A stretch of 37,619 nucleotides of DNA from assembly GCA_035703895.1 (NCBI GenBank), contig DASSXJ010000325.1, positions 1 through 37,619 on the forward strand, read 5' to 3'. The DNA comes from a bacterium. Its GTDB lineage: Bacteria > Sysuimicrobiota > Sysuimicrobiia > Sysuimicrobiales > Segetimicrobiaceae. Position numbers and translations under genes: made by a program. The notes beneath the pieces are model-generated. The model worked only from the letters and a program-made list of their open reading frames with translations. It was not told the origin of the DNA and did not search any database. Each line of letters begins with the position of its first letter. Position 1 is the stretch's first letter. Positions 15,735-24,562 of this stretch are shown in pieces.

Positions 15735-15769
15735 TTGAAGCGCCCGCACTCGTGTCCGGAGGTCCCCGA

Positions 15770-16138
15770 ATGCAGGATCTCGAGTTTCCGTTTCTGACCC
15801 CACAGATCGTCTTCGGGCTGACAGGGTTAACCTCCCGGGCCCTTCGGCGATTGGAGACCCACGGCATTCCGGCGGCTCCACGGGGCGGCCCTCGGAAGCC
15901 GGCGCGCGGCCCCCGGTTGTACTCGTGGCGGGAGATCGAGCAACTCCAACACGCGAGCTTTCTTCTCAAGACGAAGCGGCTTCCGCTCGATGAGGTGAAG
16001 CGGTTCCTCAAGCGAAGCCAGGCCGCCTCGCTCGACCGCGATTGGGTGATTGCACGGCCGAAGCCCCGGGTTCGCCGGCGGCGCTCTTCCACCGCCGCCG
16101 GGGGATTCCGGGGCGGGCCGACCAGGCGGATGCGATGA
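15770..16138 (+). CDS. MerR-like winged-helix regulator
   Basis: A 122-residue DNA-binding protein. Residues about 10-70 look like a MerR domain: a helix-turn-helix (IVFGLTGLTSRALRRLETHG), then a wing with RGPRLYSWREIEQLQ, and LKTKRLPLDEVKRFLKRSQ beginning the dimerisation helix. There is no long coiled coil and no cysteine sensor; instead a basic, low-complexity tail (PRVRRRR, GGPTRRMR) ends the protein. ATG 15770 has GGAGGT six bases upstream, so it is preferred to the in-frame GTG at 15752. The stop overlaps the cysteine desulfurase start (ATGA), so the two are translationally coupled. It may control this enzyme, but nothing in the sequence shows the signal it senses. Confidence 0.75.
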   Translation: MQDLEFPFLTPQIVFGLTGLTSRALRRLETHGIPAAPRGGPRKPARGPRLYSWREIEQLQHASFLLKTKRLPLDEVKRFLKRSQAASLDRDWVIARPKPRVRRRRSSTAAGGFRGGPTRRMR

Positions 16139-17292
16139 AGATGGGACCTTCGACGATCGTGTATCTGGATCACGCGGCGACCACCCCGGTCGATCCCCGC
16201 GTGCTCCACGCGATGCTCCCCTACTTCACCGAGCAGGCCGGCAACGCCAGCAGCGTACATGCGCTCGGACAGGAGGCGCGCGCCGCGGTCGATCAAGCAC
16301 GCGCGCAGGTCGCGGCCGCCGTCGGCGCGCGGCCCGCCGAGATCATTTTTACCAGCGGGGCGACCGAATCGGACAACCTGGCAGTCGCGGGCGTTGCGTT
16401 GGCGACCGAGGCCCGCGGCCGCCACATCGTGACGACTACGATCGAGCATCATGCCATCTTAGAAGTCTGCCACTTTCTCGAGCACCGCGGGTACGACGTG
16501 ACGTACCTCCCCGTCGATGGCCGGGGGATCGTTGATCCTGATGATGTGCGGAAGGCGCTCCGGGCGGACACCGTCTTGATCTCAGTCATGGCCGCCAATA
16601 ACGAGATCGGCACGCTGCAGCCGGTGGCGGAGATCGGGCGCCTCGCGCGCGCGCGGAACATCCCGTTTCACTCCGACGCGACGCAACTCGTCGGGGCCGC
16701 GCCCGTGAGCGTCGACGGCCTCCACGTCGACCTCCTCTCGTTCTCCGCGCATAAACGCTACGGTCCCAAGGGGGTGGGCGCCCTGTACGTGCGCCCGGGC
16801 GTTCCGCTGACGCCGGTCCAGCGGGGCGGGAGCCATGAGCGAGGCCGGCGCGGCGGGACGGAAAACGTTCCAGGGATCGTGGGGTTTGGCGCAGCCTTGA
16901 GGATCGCGATTGGGGAGATGGAACCGGAGCGGGCCCGCCTCATCGCCCTGCGCGATCGGCTGATCCGTGAAGCGCTCGAGCTGCCGGGTGCCCACCTCAA
17001 CGGAGATCCCGTGCACCGTCTGTCCAACAACGTCAATCTCTCGTTCGATGGGACCGACAGCCAATCGCTCGTCATGGGCCTCGATCTCCAGGGGGTCGCG
17101 GCCAGCTCGGGCTCGGCATGCAGCTCGGGGAGCATGGAGCCATCGCATGTGCTGGTCGCGCTGGGCGTGGCCCCGGATCGTGCCGCGGCGGCGGTCCGGC
17201 TCACGCTCGGCCGGGGGACGACCGAAGCCGACGTGACCTCCGCGCTCGCCGCCCTGCGCGATGTCGTGATTCGGCTCCAGCGGGCCGCCTAA
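16135..17292 (+). CDS. Cysteine desulfurase (NifS/IscS family)
   Basis: A 385-residue PLP enzyme that takes sulfur from L-cysteine as a protein persulfide for Fe-S clusters, tRNA thiolation and other uses. VYLDHAATTPVDPRV opens the protein. His106 (IEHHAI) stacks on PLP, Lys207 in SAHKRYGPKG forms the Schiff base, and Cys329 in SSGSACSSGS is the persulfide-carrying cysteine on the mobile loop. RRGGTENVPG near 238 is typical of group I enzymes. Start ATG 16135 overlaps the MerR-like gene by 4 bases. No scaffold (iscU/sufU) gene follows; the convergent zinc-ribbon gene ends 2 bases away. Confidence 0.93.
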   Translation: MKMGPSTIVYLDHAATTPVDPRVLHAMLPYFTEQAGNASSVHALGQEARAAVDQARAQVAAAVGARPAEIIFTSGATESDNLAVAGVALATEARGRHIVTTTIEHHAILEVCHFLEHRGYDVTYLPVDGRGIVDPDDVRKALRADTVLISVMAANNEIGTLQPVAEIGRLARARNIPFHSDATQLVGAAPVSVDGLHVDLLSFSAHKRYGPKGVGALYVRPGVPLTPVQRGGSHERGRRGGTENVPGIVGFGAALRIAIGEMEPERARLIALRDRLIREALELPGAHLNGDPVHRLSNNVNLSFDGTDSQSLVMGLDLQGVAASSGSACSSGSMEPSHVLVALGVAPDRAAAAVRLTLGRGTTEADVTSALAALRDVVIRLQRAA

Positions 17293-17294
17293 GC

Positions 17295-17546
17295 CTACGG
17301 CTCGACCGGTTCCACTCCGAGGTGGCCGGGACGCTTCTCGCGGGTGGGCCCGCCCCTGGGTGGGTCGATGTACTCGTGCCACATCCGCTTCTGCACGGGT
17401 TCCAGCTGTGCGAAATCCTCGGGGCAGATGAGCAGCGTCGCAAGCGGCGATTCGGGGAGGATCCCGTCCTTCGGTCCTTCGAGCCGCGCCATCCATCCCG
17501 CACTGCCGGGTTTGAACGCCTTGCCGCATTTGGAACACGTGAGCAT
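17295..17546 (-). CDS. Small zinc-ribbon-like protein of unknown function
   Basis: An 83-residue protein beginning MLTCSKCGKAFKPGSAG, a CxxC knuckle (Cys4, Cys7). Only one more cysteine (LLICPEDF, near 41) is present, so a full four-cysteine zinc ribbon is not complete within the chain. The C-terminal part, VQKRMWHEYIDPPRGGPTRE, is basic and proline/glycine-rich. The start ATG 17546 has GGAGGT seven bases upstream, which favours it over the in-frame ATG at 17654. I do not recognise a function. It is tail to tail with the cysteine desulfurase and divergent from the nuo operon. Confidence 0.7.
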   Translation of the reverse strand: MLTCSKCGKAFKPGSAGWMARLEGPKDGILPESPLATLLICPEDFAQLEPVQKRMWHEYIDPPRGGPTREKRPGHLGVEPVEP

Positions 17547-17629
17547 GGCGACACCTCCGTTGCTCTCACTGTATGGTCGCGAAGCGCCGGCTGCAAATGC
17601 CGGACCGTGATGGCCGCGGACTCGTGTCG

Positions 17630-17658
17630 TTGACAGGGTCTCCCAAGTCTGCAATCAT
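17630..17658 (+). promoter_or_regulatory. Promoter candidate for the nuo operon
   Basis: A perfect TTGACA at 17630-17635, a 17-base spacer and AATCAT at 17653-17658 (4 of 6). Transcription would start near 17665, about 65 bases before nuoA. It is the only good match in the 183-base gap between the zinc-ribbon gene and nuoA. Confidence 0.5.
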
Positions 17659-17729
17659 GAAAGCGTTGAGTGGCACGAGCGCCCCGCTCGCGGGGCTGCT
17701 GCGGGCCGCGCCGGCGCCAAGGGGTCAAG

Positions 17730-18086
17730 ATGATATCCGGATATCTCCCTGTGCTCGTCCACCTCGCCCTTGCGATCCTGCTCGCCGTCGTGCTGCTCGG
17801 GCTGCACCGGCTCGCGGGGGGCAGTCGCCCCACGCTCGAAAAGTCTCTCCCGTACGAGTCGGGGATGTGGCCGATCGGGAGCGCCCGTGAACGCATCCCG
17901 ATCCGCTTCTACCTCGTAGCGATGCTGTTCATCCTGTTCGACATCGAGATCGTGTTTGTCTACCCGTGGGCGGTCCTGGTGCGCGAGCTCGGGAACGCGG
18001 GCCTTGTGGAGATGTTCACGTTCCTCGCGGTGCTGGGATGCGGTTATGTGTACCTCGTGCGCCGGAGGGCGCTCGAATGGGAGTGA
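17730..18086 (+). CDS. nuoA: NADH-quinone oxidoreductase subunit A
   Basis: Complex I subunit A, 118 residues, with three membrane helices (about 4-26, 57-80, 87-108) that clamp the membrane arm to the quinone-site region. The loop between helices 1 and 2 has [22 protein letters not shown], close to the family ExG-P-R-F-Y pattern, and [12 protein letters not shown] follows. Start ATG 17730 has AAGGGG five bases upstream; the longer frame from 17670 has atypical residues. First gene of the nuo cluster, overlapping nuoB by 10 bases. Confidence 0.95.
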   Translation: MISGYLPVLVHLALAILLAVVLLGLHRLAGGSRPTLEKSLPYESGMWPIGSARERIPIRFYLVAMLFILFDIEIVFVYPWAVLVRELGNAGLVEMFTFLAVLGCGYVYLVRRRALEWE

Positions 18087-18568
18087 TCTCCTCCGAGCGC
18101 GACGTCGAGCGCAACGTCTTGACGACCACCGTCGACCGGATCGTGAGCTGGGCGCGGAAGAGTTCGTTGTGGCCGGTGCAGTTCGGCCTGGCGTGCTGCG
18201 CCATCGAGATGATCAGCACGGCCGCGTCGAGGTTCGACATCGCCCGCTTCGGGTCGGAGCTGTTCCGGGCTTCACCGCGGCAGTCGGACCTCATGATCGT
18301 CGCCGGGCGGGTCAGCCAGAAGATGGCCCCCGTGGTCCGTCACATCTACGATCAGATGCTTGAGCCGAAGTGGGTGATCGCGATGGGGGACTGCGCCAGC
18401 ACAGGCGGGCTGTACAACAACTACGCCGTCGTGCAGGGCGTGGACAAGATCATCCCCGTGGACGTGTACGTCGCCGGGTGCCCCCCGCGCCCCGAGGCCC
18501 TCCTCGACGGGCTCCGCCTGTTGCAAGAGAAGATCGCTCAGGGATCTTCCGCCCGGCGGGCGACCTGA
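18077..18568 (+). CDS. nuoB: NADH-quinone oxidoreductase subunit B
   Basis: Complex I subunit B (PSST), 163 residues, carries the terminal [4Fe-4S] cluster N2, which passes electrons to quinone. The four ligands are visible: Cys40 and Cys41 (GLACCAIEM), Cys106 (MGDCASTGG) and Cys135 (AGCPPRPE). [15 protein letters not shown] and VIAMGDCA are standard. Start ATG 18077 has GGAGGG seven bases upstream and lies within the end of nuoA; a GTG at 18083 is a less likely alternative. The nuoC start is 14 bases past its stop. Confidence 0.96.
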   Translation: MGVISSERDVERNVLTTTVDRIVSWARKSSLWPVQFGLACCAIEMISTAASRFDIARFGSELFRASPRQSDLMIVAGRVSQKMAPVVRHIYDQMLEPKWVIAMGDCASTGGLYNNYAVVQGVDKIIPVDVYVAGCPPRPEALLDGLRLLQEKIAQGSSARRAT

Positions 18569-18582
18569 GCAGCGGGGCGCTG

Positions 18583-19143
18583 ATGGAACAGGGGCCGCTT
18601 CTCGACCGCCTGCGTCCCCATGTGCCGTGGGGCCTCGCGATCCCCAAGGACGAAGGCGGCCGGCCCACATTGCTCGTGACCCCCGGGGTGTTGCTCGAGG
18701 TGCTCGAGGCCGCCCGAGCGCATCTCGCACTCGACGCGCTGGTGGATCTGACCTGCTGGGACCGCGCGCCCGCTTCCCCGCGATTCGAGGCCGTGTACCT
18801 TCTGGGGCAGGCGGGAGGCTCCGACCGGCTGACGGTCAAAGTGCAGATCGAAGGCGAGCACCCGCGCCTGCCCTCGTCGGTGGGCGTCTACCCCGGCGCC
18901 GCGTGGCCGGAGCGCGAGGTCTACGACATGTTTGGCGTCGTCTTCGAGGGGCATCCCGATCTCCGGCGGATCCTGATGCCGGACGACTGGGAGGGGCATC
19001 CGCTACGACGCGATTTTCCCCTGACCGAGGAGGCGGTGGAGTTCAAGGGGCACACGCCAAAGGTGCCGAGCGAAATCATCCCATTCTTCCGGCCGCACAG
19101 CCCGTCGGGATCTGGAGGCGACCCGCCGCCGGTGCCCGGATGA
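18583..19143 (+). CDS. nuoC: NADH-quinone oxidoreductase subunit C
   Basis: Complex I subunit C (30 kDa), 186 residues, a peripheral-arm subunit without cofactors that packs against NuoD. The signature block WPEREVYDMFGVVFEGHP is at about 107-124, followed by RRILMPDDWEGHPLRRDFPL. The N-terminal 60 residues are variable, and start ATG 18583 has only weak ribosome-site support. The C-terminus (PHSPSGSGGDPPPVPG) is a proline/glycine tail. C and D are separate genes here, not fused. Its stop overlaps nuoD as ATGA. Confidence 0.94.
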   Translation: MEQGPLLDRLRPHVPWGLAIPKDEGGRPTLLVTPGVLLEVLEAARAHLALDALVDLTCWDRAPASPRFEAVYLLGQAGGSDRLTVKVQIEGEHPRLPSSVGVYPGAAWPEREVYDMFGVVFEGHPDLRRILMPDDWEGHPLRRDFPLTEEAVEFKGHTPKVPSEIIPFFRPHSPSGSGGDPPPVPG

Positions 19144-20318
19144 TCGAGCGCACCCGCGAAACGCTTACCATTAACATGGGTCCCCAGCACCCCGGCACGC
19201 ACGGGCTGCTGCGGCTCGTTCTCGAGATCGAGGGGGAGATCGTCCGCAAGTGCACGCCCGTCATCGGCTACCTCCACACCGGGATCGAGAAGGAAATGGA
19301 GACGCGAACATACCTCCAGAACGTGACGCTGGTGGACCGGATCGAGTACGTCGCGGCGTACATGGAGGAGATGGCATTTTACCTGTCGGTCGAGCGGCTG
19401 ATGGGCCTCGAGGTGCCGCCGCGCGCCCGCTGCATTCGCGTCCTGATGTGCGAGTTGAACAGGGTCGCGAGCCACCTGATCTACCTCGGGTCGGCCGCGC
19501 TCGATCTCAATGTCTCGAGCGTGTTGATGTACGCGTTTGCCGATCGCGAGCGTTTTCTCGATCTCTCCGAGATGGTCTCGGGGCAGCGAATGATGCCCGG
19601 GTACTTTCGTGCGGGCGGGGTGGCCGCCGACCTCCCCGACGAGTTCTTCCCGGCGGCGCGGTCGTTCCTGGACGACCTGGCCCGGCGCATCGACGAATAC
19701 GAGCGCCTGCTGGACGACAACCTGATCTGGAGGGAGCGGACGGAAGGGGTGGCGACGCTCTCCCGGGAGGACGCGATCCGTCTCGGGGCGACCGGCCCGG
19801 TGCTCCGGGGATCCGGTGTGGCGCACGACGTCCGCAGACTGCTCCCGTACGGGGGGTACGAGGAGTTCGAGTTCGACATCCCGACCCGGCGCGAGGGCGA
19901 CGCGTACGCCCGGTATCGGGTCCGGATGGAGGAGATGCGGCAGAGCCGGCGGATCGCGATCGCGGCGCTCGAGCGCCTTCCCGGCGGGCCCGTGATCGTT
20001 GACGATCGCAAGGTCGCGCTCCCCCCGCGACACGAACTGGCGCGCAGCATGGAGGCCGTGATCCACCAATTCAAGCTGGTCAGCGAAGGCTACCATCCTC
20101 CGGCCGGGGACACCTATGTCGCGACCGAATCGGCGCGGGGCGAAAAGGGATACTTCATCGTGAGCGACGGGAGCAACCGGCCGGTCCGGGTCCACGTGCG
20201 CGCGCCGTCCTTCTATAATCTGCAGGCGCTCCCGGCGATGGTTGAAGGCCGGCCGCTGGGCGATGTGGTGGTGGCCATCGCCAGCATCGACATCGTGCTC
20301 GGGGACGTGGATCGTTGA
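19140..20318 (+). CDS. nuoD: NADH-quinone oxidoreductase subunit D
   Basis: Complex I subunit D (49 kDa), 392 residues, forms most of the quinone-reducing site with NuoB. It starts with TLTINMGPQHPGTHGLLRL containing the conserved His-rich loop, then TPVIGYLHTGIEKEMETR, ELNRVASHLIYLG near 103-115, and the C-terminal SDGSNRPVRVHVRAPSF and ASIDIVLGDVDR ending in the invariant Arg. Related to the large subunit of [NiFe] hydrogenases but without the nickel cysteines. Its stop overlaps the TTG at 20315. Confidence 0.97.
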   Translation: MIERTRETLTINMGPQHPGTHGLLRLVLEIEGEIVRKCTPVIGYLHTGIEKEMETRTYLQNVTLVDRIEYVAAYMEEMAFYLSVERLMGLEVPPRARCIRVLMCELNRVASHLIYLGSAALDLNVSSVLMYAFADRERFLDLSEMVSGQRMMPGYFRAGGVAADLPDEFFPAARSFLDDLARRIDEYERLLDDNLIWRERTEGVATLSREDAIRLGATGPVLRGSGVAHDVRRLLPYGGYEEFEFDIPTRREGDAYARYRVRMEEMRQSRRIAIAALERLPGGPVIVDDRKVALPPRHELARSMEAVIHQFKLVSEGYHPPAGDTYVATESARGEKGYFIVSDGSNRPVRVHVRAPSFYNLQALPAMVEGRPLGDVVVAIASIDIVLGDVDR

Positions 20319-20326
20319 CGGCCCGC

Positions 20327-20791
20327 ATGCTGTCCAGGGGCGCCCTGGAGGAGATCGCACGCCTCCGCGCCGGGTATCCGGAGGCACGCTCGGCGCTGAT
20401 TCCATCGTTGCATGTCGCGCAGGCGGAGGTGGGCTATCTGGCGGAGGGCGCGATGGCGGAGGTGGGCGAAGCGCTCGGGCTGCCGCTCACCGAGGTCGCC
20501 TCCGTCGCGTCGTTCTACGAGATGTTTCATCTGGAGCCGGTTGGGCGGCATCATATCCGGATCTGCATCAACATCTCCTGTCACCTCAACGGGTGCGATG
20601 AGGTCGTGGATTATCTGTGCCGGCGGTTGGGGATCCGGCCCGGACAGACGACGGCCGACGGCCGCGTGACGCTGGAATCGGTGCAGTGTCTCGCCGCATG
20701 CGAGGAAGCCCCCGTGCTGTTGATCAATGCCGAGCGGCACGCTCGGGTGACTCCGGCAGCGGTCGACGAGCTGCTGGCGAGGTTACCCTAG
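20327..20791 (+). CDS. nuoE: NADH-quinone oxidoreductase subunit E
   Basis: Complex I subunit E (24 kDa), a thioredoxin-like [2Fe-2S] (N1a) protein of 154 residues that pairs with NuoF. Ligands are Cys80 and Cys85 (CINISC) and Cys121 and Cys125 (CLAAC). The helix before them, LPLTEVASVASFYEMFH, is typical. Start: ATG 20327 gives MLSRGALEEIARLRAGYP like relatives; TTG 20315, overlapping the nuoD stop as TTGA, is an equally coupled alternative that adds four residues. Neither has a clear ribosome site. The nuoF ATG follows the stop by one base. Confidence 0.93.
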   Translation: MLSRGALEEIARLRAGYPEARSALIPSLHVAQAEVGYLAEGAMAEVGEALGLPLTEVASVASFYEMFHLEPVGRHHIRICINISCHLNGCDEVVDYLCRRLGIRPGQTTADGRVTLESVQCLAACEEAPVLLINAERHARVTPAAVDELLARLP

Positions 20792-20792
20792 C

Positions 20793-22067
20793 ATGCCGCG
20801 TCCACTGCTGACCCGGTATTTCGGTCAACCCGGCCGCGAGCGCATCGAGGCCTACCTCGAGACGGGGGGGTACCGCGCCGCGACGGCGGCGCTCCGCGAT
20901 CTCACGCCCGACAAGATCACCGAGATCGTCGAGGCGGCCGGGCTGCGCGGCCGGGGCGGGGCGGGTTTCCCGACCGCCCGGAAGTGGAAGCTGACGCCTA
21001 AGCGCGAGGGAGGGGAGCGGTATCTGGTCGTCAACGGAGACGAGAGCGAGCCCGGGACGTTCAAGGACCGGACTCTCGTCGAGCAAGACCCACACCAACT
21101 GCTCGAAGGGATCCTCATCGCCGCATACGCCAACCAGATCCCCCGGGCGTACATCTTCCTCCGGGGGGAGTTCTTTACCGGGTACGAGCGGTTGAGCCGG
21201 GCGCTCGCGGGCGCGTACGCGCGGGGTTACTTCGGCCGCAACGTTCTCGGGACGGGGTACGACCTCGAGGTCCTGATCCACCGGGGCGCGGGCGCCTACA
21301 TCTGCGGGGAGGAGACCGCACTCCTCGAAAGTCTTGAGGGCCGGCGCGGATTCCCACGCCAGAAGCCCCCCTACTATCCGGCCGTGAAGGGACTGTACAG
21401 CCAGCCCACCGTCCTCAACAACGTCGAGACGCTGGCGCACCTCCCCCATATCCTCGGCTTGGGCGCCGAGGGGTACCGCGCCTACGGCCCCCCGATCCTC
21501 TACTCGGTCTCCGGGCACGTGCTCAGCCCCGGTGTCAAGGAACTGCCGCTCGGGACTCCGCTCCGCGAGATCATCTTCGAGCACGCGGGCGGGCTGCGCG
21601 CCGGGCGAACCCTCAAGACAGTGTTTCCGGGCGGATCGTCGTCCGCGATCATCCCTCCCGAGTCCCTGGATACGCCCGCGGACTTCGAGTCCCTCGCGAA
21701 GATCGGATCGATGCTCGGGTCGAGCGCGATCATCGTCATGGACGATTCGACCTGCATCCCGGCGGTGATGGCGCGGACCGTGGAGTTCTACCGCGACGAA
21801 TCATGCGGGAAGTGCACCCCATGCCGGGAAGGGACGATCTGGCTGACCCAGATCTTCGATCGGATCCTGACGGGCAAAGGCCGCATGGAGGACCTCGACC
21901 TTTTGGATGGAATCGCCCGGAACATGACCGGCACGTGCTTCTGTCTGTTGGGTGAGAGCGTTCCCCCGAGTCTCCGGGCTTCCCTGAAATACTTCCGCGC
22001 GGAATACGAGCACCACGTCAAGACGGGGACCTGCGACGTGCACGCCGTTGCGGCGGCGAGGATCTGA
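20793..22067 (+). CDS. nuoF: NADH-quinone oxidoreductase subunit F
   Basis: Complex I subunit F (51 kDa), 424 residues, binds NADH and FMN and cluster N3. RGRGGAGFPTARKW (52-65) and NGDESEPGTFKDR (81-93) form the FMN and NADH sites; GAGAYICGEETALLESLEG (165-183) follows. The [4Fe-4S] ligands are Cys338, 341, 344 in SCGKCTPCREG and a fourth in TGTCFCLL (Cys382 or 384). The length is normal. It begins one base after nuoE, and the nuoG GTG starts two bases after its stop. Confidence 0.97.
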   Translation: MPRPLLTRYFGQPGRERIEAYLETGGYRAATAALRDLTPDKITEIVEAAGLRGRGGAGFPTARKWKLTPKREGGERYLVVNGDESEPGTFKDRTLVEQDPHQLLEGILIAAYANQIPRAYIFLRGEFFTGYERLSRALAGAYARGYFGRNVLGTGYDLEVLIHRGAGAYICGEETALLESLEGRRGFPRQKPPYYPAVKGLYSQPTVLNNVETLAHLPHILGLGAEGYRAYGPPILYSVSGHVLSPGVKELPLGTPLREIIFEHAGGLRAGRTLKTVFPGGSSSAIIPPESLDTPADFESLAKIGSMLGSSAIIVMDDSTCIPAVMARTVEFYRDESCGKCTPCREGTIWLTQIFDRILTGKGRMEDLDLLDGIARNMTGTCFCLLGESVPPSLRASLKYFRAEYEHHVKTGTCDVHAVAAARI

Positions 22068-22069
22068 TC

Positions 22070-24544
22070 GTGGACGAGCACAAGGTGCAGATGGTCCACC
22101 TGACGATCGACGGTCAGGCGCTGGCCGTCCCCAGGGGGACGACGGTCTACCAAGCTGCCCATCAGGTCGGGATCGAGATCCCGGTGTTCTGCTACCACGA
22201 CCGCATGCCGCCCCTTGGGGCGTGCCGGATGTGCTTCGTCGAGATCGAGAAGATGCCGAAGCTGGTGACCTCCTGCACCCAGGAAGCCGGCGAGGACATG
22301 GTCGTGCGGACCCAAACCGGCCGGGTCAAGGAGGGGCAGCGAGGCATCCTCGAGTTCCTGCTGGTCAATCACCCCCTCGACTGCCCCATCTGCGATAAAG
22401 GGGGCGAGTGCCCGCTCCAGGACAATACGCTCCGGTTCGGGCCCGGCCAGACCCGATTCATCGAAACGAAGCGCACATATCGAAAGCACATCCGGATGGG
22501 TCCGGTGCTGGTCCTCGATCGCGAACGGTGCATCCTGTGCTGGCGGTGCACCCGGTTCGGCGAGATCATCGCGGGCGATGATGCGCTGAAGGGGTTCGAG
22601 CGAGGGTACCACAGCCAGATCGGGACGCCGTTCACCGACCCCGTGCACAGCAAGTTCATCGGGAACACCATGGAGATCTGCCCGGTCGGCGCGCTCACGA
22701 GCGCCACCTATCGGTTTCGCGCCCGGCCGTGGGACAACACGCACGTGCCGAGTGTCTGCTCCCACTGCGGATGCGGGTGCGCGACCCTGCTCAACGTCCG
22801 CGGGGGTCAGGTCACCCGGACACGCCCTCGTGAGTCCCCCGAGGTCAACGACATCTGGCTGTGCGACAAGGGGTTCTTCGGCTACGAGTTCACCAGCAGC
22901 CCGGAACGATTGACGACGCCGCTCGTCCGGCGGGACGGCGCGCTGCGCGAGGCGACGTGGGACGACGCGCTCGATCGGGTGGCATCCGCGCTTCGCGCCG
23001 CCCCCCACGCCGTTGGCGTGATCGGCGGATCGCGGACCACCAACGAAGACAACTTCCTGCTGCTCCACCTCTTCCGCGGCGTGGTTGGGACCAACTCCAT
23101 CGATTTCCGCGTCGACACAGCGCACCCGCTGCCGGCGGGGCGGGGGCCTTGGGGGCTCGAGGTCGCGATCGCCGACGTCGAGCGGGCGGACGCGATCGTG
23201 CTTTTGGGCTGCGACCTGACCGAGGAGTACCCGATCATCTGGCTGCGGGTCAAGAAGGCCGTCGACCGCGGGGCGCGCCTCATCATCCTCGGCCCATGGG
23301 AACTGGAGATCGCTCGATGGGCGAGCCACTCGCTCGTGCACCGCTGGGGCGCTGAACCACACCTGCTCGATGCCCTCTCGGGGCGGATCTCCATTGAGGC
23401 TGCCGCGGCGGCGGCGGGCGTGTCCGGCGAAGTCCTGGGCTCGGCCGCCGCGGCCTGGGCCGGCGCCGCCGGCCGCCGGGTGGTGCTCGTGGGGCGAACG
23501 GCGCTTGAGCGTCCGGACGGGAGTGCGGTGCTGGATGCCGTGGATCGGTTGCGCGCCGCGCATCCGGCTGACTTCGGGGCGCTGCGCGGCCGCGGAAACG
23601 GCGGGGGCGCGCAGCTGCTCGGGTTGCTCCCCGACATGCTGCCCGGATACCGCCCGCTCAGCGCCGTCGATGCCAGAGGGGCGCTGGAAGCGGAATGGGG
23701 CCGGCCGGTCCCGACCGCGCCCGGCAAGACGGTGCGCGGTATGCTCGAGGCCGCACGGTCGGGTGAGCTCCAGGTCCTCTACGTCGTCGGGGCCGACCCC
23801 GCGACGGAGTACCCCGACGCCGCGGCCTGGGCCGAGGCCCGGAAGCGCCTCGGGTGCCTGGTGGTCCATGAACTGTTCATGACCCGGACCGCCGCCGCGG
23901 CCGACGTGGTGCTGCCCGTGCTGAGCTTTGCGGAGCGGGCGGGCACCGTCTGCAACATCGAGGGCCGTGTGCAGCGTCAGGGTCAGGCCGTGCTGGGTCC
24001 AGGCCTGGCGCGATCGGACGCAACGATCTTCGTGCACCTCGCCTCCCGTCTCGGGGTGGAACTCGGGCCGGCCTCGTGGGAGGAGATCTTCGCCGCGATC
24101 GGACGGGTGGTCCCGGGATGGGGGGAAGGCGCCCGGGTCGCCTCGCCGCGCCAGGCGATCGACACGGAGTCCGGCACGGGAGGCGCCGGCGCCGGAGCCT
24201 CTGGTCGCGCCGGCGGCCTTGTCCTGCTGACCGGAAGCCGCCTGTTTGACCGCGGAACGATGGCGATGCGCTGTCCAGGAATCCGCAACCAGGCGGGCGG
24301 CCCTTTTGTCGCGGTCCCGCCCGATGATGCCGGTCGCTTGGGCCTCGCCGATGGGATGCCGTGCGAGGTCCGGTCCGCGCGCGGGACCCTCCGCGTTGTC
24401 GTGCGGGTCTGGCCCGGTCTGTGCTCCGGGCACGCGTACATCCCCCGAGGGTATGACACGGCCCCGGTCAACACGCTCCTCGACGAGCGGGCACCGGTGA
24501 CGGTGACGGTGGCCGCCCTCGCCGGAGCGGAAGCGGCCGGGTAG
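22070..24544 (+). CDS. nuoG: NADH-quinone oxidoreductase subunit G
   Basis: Complex I subunit G (75 kDa), 824 residues, carries the electron wire. [2Fe-2S] N1b: Cys41, 52, 55, 69. N5: His101, Cys105, 108, 114. N4: Cys154, 157, 160, 204. A molybdopterin-type domain then opens with Cys230-x2-Cys233-x3-Cys237-x27-Cys265, exactly the spacing of the extra off-pathway cluster N7, found in some bacteria only. The rest is a degenerate formate dehydrogenase-like domain; an alanine/glycine-rich linker (TGGAGAGASGRAGG) lies near 703. Start GTG 22070 is 2 bases after nuoF. There is no molybdenum-ligand evidence. Confidence 0.96.
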   Translation: MDEHKVQMVHLTIDGQALAVPRGTTVYQAAHQVGIEIPVFCYHDRMPPLGACRMCFVEIEKMPKLVTSCTQEAGEDMVVRTQTGRVKEGQRGILEFLLVNHPLDCPICDKGGECPLQDNTLRFGPGQTRFIETKRTYRKHIRMGPVLVLDRERCILCWRCTRFGEIIAGDDALKGFERGYHSQIGTPFTDPVHSKFIGNTMEICPVGALTSATYRFRARPWDNTHVPSVCSHCGCGCATLLNVRGGQVTRTRPRESPEVNDIWLCDKGFFGYEFTSSPERLTTPLVRRDGALREATWDDALDRVASALRAAPHAVGVIGGSRTTNEDNFLLLHLFRGVVGTNSIDFRVDTAHPLPAGRGPWGLEVAIADVERADAIVLLGCDLTEEYPIIWLRVKKAVDRGARLIILGPWELEIARWASHSLVHRWGAEPHLLDALSGRISIEAAAAAAGVSGEVLGSAAAAWAGAAGRRVVLVGRTALERPDGSAVLDAVDRLRAAHPADFGALRGRGNGGGAQLLGLLPDMLPGYRPLSAVDARGALEAEWGRPVPTAPGKTVRGMLEAARSGELQVLYVVGADPATEYPDAAAWAEARKRLGCLVVHELFMTRTAAAADVVLPVLSFAERAGTVCNIEGRVQRQGQAVLGPGLARSDATIFVHLASRLGVELGPASWEEIFAAIGRVVPGWGEGARVASPRQAIDTESGTGGAGAGASGRAGGLVLLTGSRLFDRGTMAMRCPGIRNQAGGPFVAVPPDDAGRLGLADGMPCEVRSARGTLRVVVRVWPGLCSGHAYIPRGYDTAPVNTLLDERAPVTVTVAALAGAEAAG

Positions 24545-24562
24545 CCAGGGCGCGGCGGACGG

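Noticed and set aside
15752-15769. GTG 15752 as the start of the MerR-like gene
   Set aside because: The GGAGGT ribosome site at 15758-15763 would lie inside the coding region; it fits ATG 15770 instead.
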